This document shows positions 33,493 through 35,417 of a stretch of 35,417 nucleotides of DNA, in pieces; position 1 is the stretch's first letter, and every line of letters starts with the position of its first letter. Source of the DNA: Sphingomonadaceae bacterium. GTDB lineage: Bacteria > Pseudomonadota > Alphaproteobacteria > Sphingomonadales > Sphingomonadaceae. Location: the NCBI GenBank assembly GCA_016742125.1, contig JACVCM010000029.1, forward strand, positions 1-35,417, read 5' to 3'. Under the pieces are notes generated by a model. The model made no database searches. It saw nothing but the letters and a program-made list of their open reading frames with translations, and was not told the origin of the DNA. A program made the translations under genes and the position numbers.

Positions 33493-34523
33493 AGCAGAAG
33501 GCGCTCGTCATTTGCCCGGGTCGAGGTACTTATAATTCGACCGAACTCGGATATTTCGGGACGCATCATGCAGCACGAGGTGATTTGGCTGCGATGCTCG
33601 ACGCACTCCGCCGAGAGCAAGGCCAAATTACCATTTCCGATCTCGACAAGGCAGAAAAATATGCGCCTTCGGTTCATATGACCGGCGATAATGCGTCGCT
33701 TCTGATTTACGCTTGCGCGCTTGCGGACTTCGCCGCCATTGATCCGGAAATATATAATGTCGTCGCGGTCACCGGCAATTCGATGGGCTGGTATCTGGCT
33801 CTCGCCTGCGCTGGCGTGCTCGATTTTGAAGGCGGTGCGCGACTTGTCAACACCATGGGCGGTATGATGAACAGTCACGGCAAGGGCGGACAGATTGTTT
33901 GGCCCATTGTCGACACCGATTGGCGGGTCGATCCTGAAAAAGTCAGTCTTGCAAATGACTTGTTGGCAGAAGCGGAGAGCAATCCGGATATCGCAGTTCA
34001 TATATCGATCAGGTTGGGCGGCATGATCGTGTTTGCGGCTGACGAGCCGGGGCTCAAATGGCTGCAGGAACGGTTGCCTAAAGACGACCGTTTCCCGATG
34101 CGGCTCGTGCACCATGCAGCATTCCATAGTCCCTTGCTCGACCATATTGTGCCGATGGCTCGAGAAGCCAATCCGTCTGGAGATTTCGGTGTCGGCCGTG
34201 TTCCTGTGATTGACGGGTTGGGAAAAGTCTGGTCGCCAAAGGCTTTCAATCCAGACGCAATTTATGATTACACATTAGGTGCGCAGTTGAACCGCAGCTA
34301 TGATTTCACCCGTGCGGTGCAGGTTTCGGCGAGAGAATTCGCGCCGGACAAGATCATTGTTCTGGGACCCGGTACAACGCTGGGCGCACCCACCGCCCAG
34401 GCACTTATCGCGGCGGGCTGGCGCGGGTTATCGGGCAAAACGGATTTTCAGGCGCGGCAGGCTAGCGATCCCATCCTCCTGTCGATGGGAATCGCCGAAC
34501 AACGCGCGCTGGTTACGGGCTAG
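33489..34523 (+). CDS. FabD-like acyltransferase (malonyl-CoA:ACP transacylase family)
   Basis: A 344-residue protein starting at the ATG that overlaps the E1 stop codon. It has the acyltransferase nucleophile elbow in altered form, GNSMG with Ser98 (FabD has GHSLG), and a likely catalytic His213 in HHAAFHSPLL. It starts like FabD (ALVICPGRGTY) and ends with the KIIVLGPGTTLGAPTAQAL segment. The family moves acyl groups from CoA to an acyl carrier. The acyl specificity is unknown, and the usual FabD arginine that selects malonyl was not located. Coupling to a 2-oxoacid dehydrogenase E1 suggests that the product acyl group of E1 is its substrate, but this is inference. It is not the housekeeping fabD, which normally sits with fabG and acpP. 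Confidence 0.75.
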   Translation: MKQKALVICPGRGTYNSTELGYFGTHHAARGDLAAMLDALRREQGQITISDLDKAEKYAPSVHMTGDNASLLIYACALADFAAIDPEIYNVVAVTGNSMGWYLALACAGVLDFEGGARLVNTMGGMMNSHGKGGQIVWPIVDTDWRVDPEKVSLANDLLAEAESNPDIAVHISIRLGGMIVFAADEPGLKWLQERLPKDDRFPMRLVHHAAFHSPLLDHIVPMAREANPSGDFGVGRVPVIDGLGKVWSPKAFNPDAIYDYTLGAQLNRSYDFTRAVQVSAREFAPDKIIVLGPGTTLGAPTAQALIAAGWRGLSGKTDFQARQASDPILLSMGIAEQRALVTG

Positions 34524-34600
34524 AGCGGTGCATACGAATAAGCGCTAGACGCCTGCCAAAGGTGCACTAAAGCGGTGCCGACTGTTGGAGACGGACGTAA

Positions 34601-35417
34601 ATGAGCGAGCATAGTTCCACCCTTTTGCTGTTCGGCGCGACCGGCGATTTGGCCCGACGGATGTTGCTTCCGTCGCTTTATGCCCTCCACGCCGATAACT
34701 TGATCGGTCCGGAACTACGGATATTCGGCACCGCACGCAGCGCCTATAGCGACGAGGAATTCCGCGAATTTGCCCGTGTTGCGCTCTGCGAGTTTCTCCC
34801 CGACGACCGCAAGGCTGAGGGAATGATCGACGCGTTTTTGTTTCGTTTGCAGTATCAGCCGCTCGATGCTTCAAAGCCTGAAGGGTTCGCAGATCTCGCA
34901 GCGAAAATAGGCGATATATCAGGAGGGATGTCGATTTTCCTGTCGACCGCACCCTCACTATTCGAACCGACTATAAAAGGTCTTCATGGCGCAGGTCTGG
35001 CGGGCGTAAATGTCCGCATCGGTCTGGAAAAGCCCCTCGGGAACGATCTCGCCAGCAGTTGTCAGATCAACGATGCCGTAAACGCCGTTTTCCCGGAAAA
35101 ACGCACCTTCCGGATCGACCACTATTTGGGCAAGGAGACGGTCCAGAACCTGATGGCGCTACGTTTTGCCAACATGCTGTTTGAGCCGCTATGGAACGCA
35201 AACGCCATTGAGCATGTCCAGATCACAGTAAGCGAGACCGTGGGCCTGGAAGGACGCGCTGGCTTTTATGACGATACTGGCGCGCTGCGAGATATGGTTC
35301 AGAACCATATGCTCCAGCTGCTTGCGCTGACGGCGATGGAGCCGCCTGCCAATCTCGACGCCACCGCCATCCGTGACGAAAAAGTCAAAGTGTTGCGCGC
35401 CCTGCGTCAGGTAGCAG
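34601..35417 (+). CDS. zwf: Glucose-6-phosphate 1-dehydrogenase, N-terminal part (cut by window end)
   Basis: The first 272 codons are present and the frame is open to the last base. The NADP-binding motif FGATGDLARRM lies near 11-21 and the substrate-site signature RIDHYLGKE near 171-179; its Lys178 is the conserved catalytic-site lysine. LRFANMLFEPLWN and VSETVGLEGRAGFYD are further family landmarks. The enzyme oxidises glucose-6-phosphate to 6-phosphogluconolactone, making NADPH and feeding the Entner-Doudoroff or pentose-phosphate route. GGAGACGGA lies upstream of ATG 34601. In sphingomonads zwf often heads an operon with pgl, edd and glk, which would lie beyond the window. The 77-base gap from the FabD-like gene shows no terminator. 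Confidence 0.96.
   Translation, partial: MSEHSSTLLLFGATGDLARRMLLPSLYALHADNLIGPELRIFGTARSAYSDEEFREFARVALCEFLPDDRKAEGMIDAFLFRLQYQPLDASKPEGFADLAAKIGDISGGMSIFLSTAPSLFEPTIKGLHGAGLAGVNVRIGLEKPLGNDLASSCQINDAVNAVFPEKRTFRIDHYLGKETVQNLMALRFANMLFEPLWNANAIEHVQITVSETVGLEGRAGFYDDTGALRDMVQNHMLQLLALTAMEPPANLDATAIRDEKVKVLRALRQVA

Noticed and set aside
34545..34958. A minus-strand open frame opposite the start of zwf
   Set aside because: The plus strand encodes unmistakable glucose-6-phosphate dehydrogenase; the antisense frame has no support.

Overview
The window looks like chromosomal DNA of an alphaproteobacterium, most likely a member of the Sphingomonadales. This is inferred from the high GC content, the large TonB-dependent receptor, the gene order RNase E / amidase / penicillin-binding protein 1A / release factor 2, and the style of the beta-oxidation and acetyl-CoA synthetase genes. 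No phage, insertion sequence, CRISPR array or plasmid gene was seen. Nearly all of the window is coding, and three convergent gene pairs meet with a 3-base gap or an overlap.

Region 1 (1-5796) is a type I secretion locus of the LapB/LapC/LapE kind. It holds the tail of a TolC-like outer-membrane protein, an ABC permease/ATPase, a SleB-type cell-wall hydrolase and an HlyD-like adaptor. The last three are joined by 4-base stop/start overlaps. A LapG-like periplasmic cysteine protease converges on the adaptor and overlaps its end by 47 bases. Together these suggest export, anchoring and proteolytic release of a large surface adhesin, whose gene is not in the window. The wall hydrolase inside the exporter operon is the most unusual element.

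Region 2 (5797-9561) has an S41 protease lipoprotein, a tRNA-Gln(CUG) gene with a clear promoter, a Ppx/GppA phosphatase and the 23S rRNA methyltransferase RlmE.

Region 3 (9565-20820) splits at a divergent region near 15.9 kb. Leftward run RNase E, an M48 metalloprotease with TPR-like repeats, a DsbA-like thioredoxin protein and a PAP2 membrane enzyme. Rightward run an N-acetylmuramoyl-L-alanine amidase, PBP1A and peptide chain release factor 2.

Region 4 (20824-28386) is acyl-CoA metabolism: a short-chain dehydrogenase divergent from acetyl-CoA synthetase, then a likely operon of alpha-methylacyl-CoA racemase, thiolase and a FadB-like bifunctional enzyme. This set could degrade methyl-branched acyl-CoAs to acetyl- and propionyl-CoA. 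A perfect 22-bp palindrome lies between acetyl-CoA synthetase and the racemase, and a bidirectional terminator follows the FadB-like gene.

Region 5 (28453-35417) has a TonB-dependent receptor divergent from a fused alpha/beta 2-oxoacid dehydrogenase E1. The E1 gene overlaps a FabD-like acyltransferase by 4 bases. The space between receptor and E1 carries two palindromes that could be operators. The window ends inside zwf, glucose-6-phosphate dehydrogenase.
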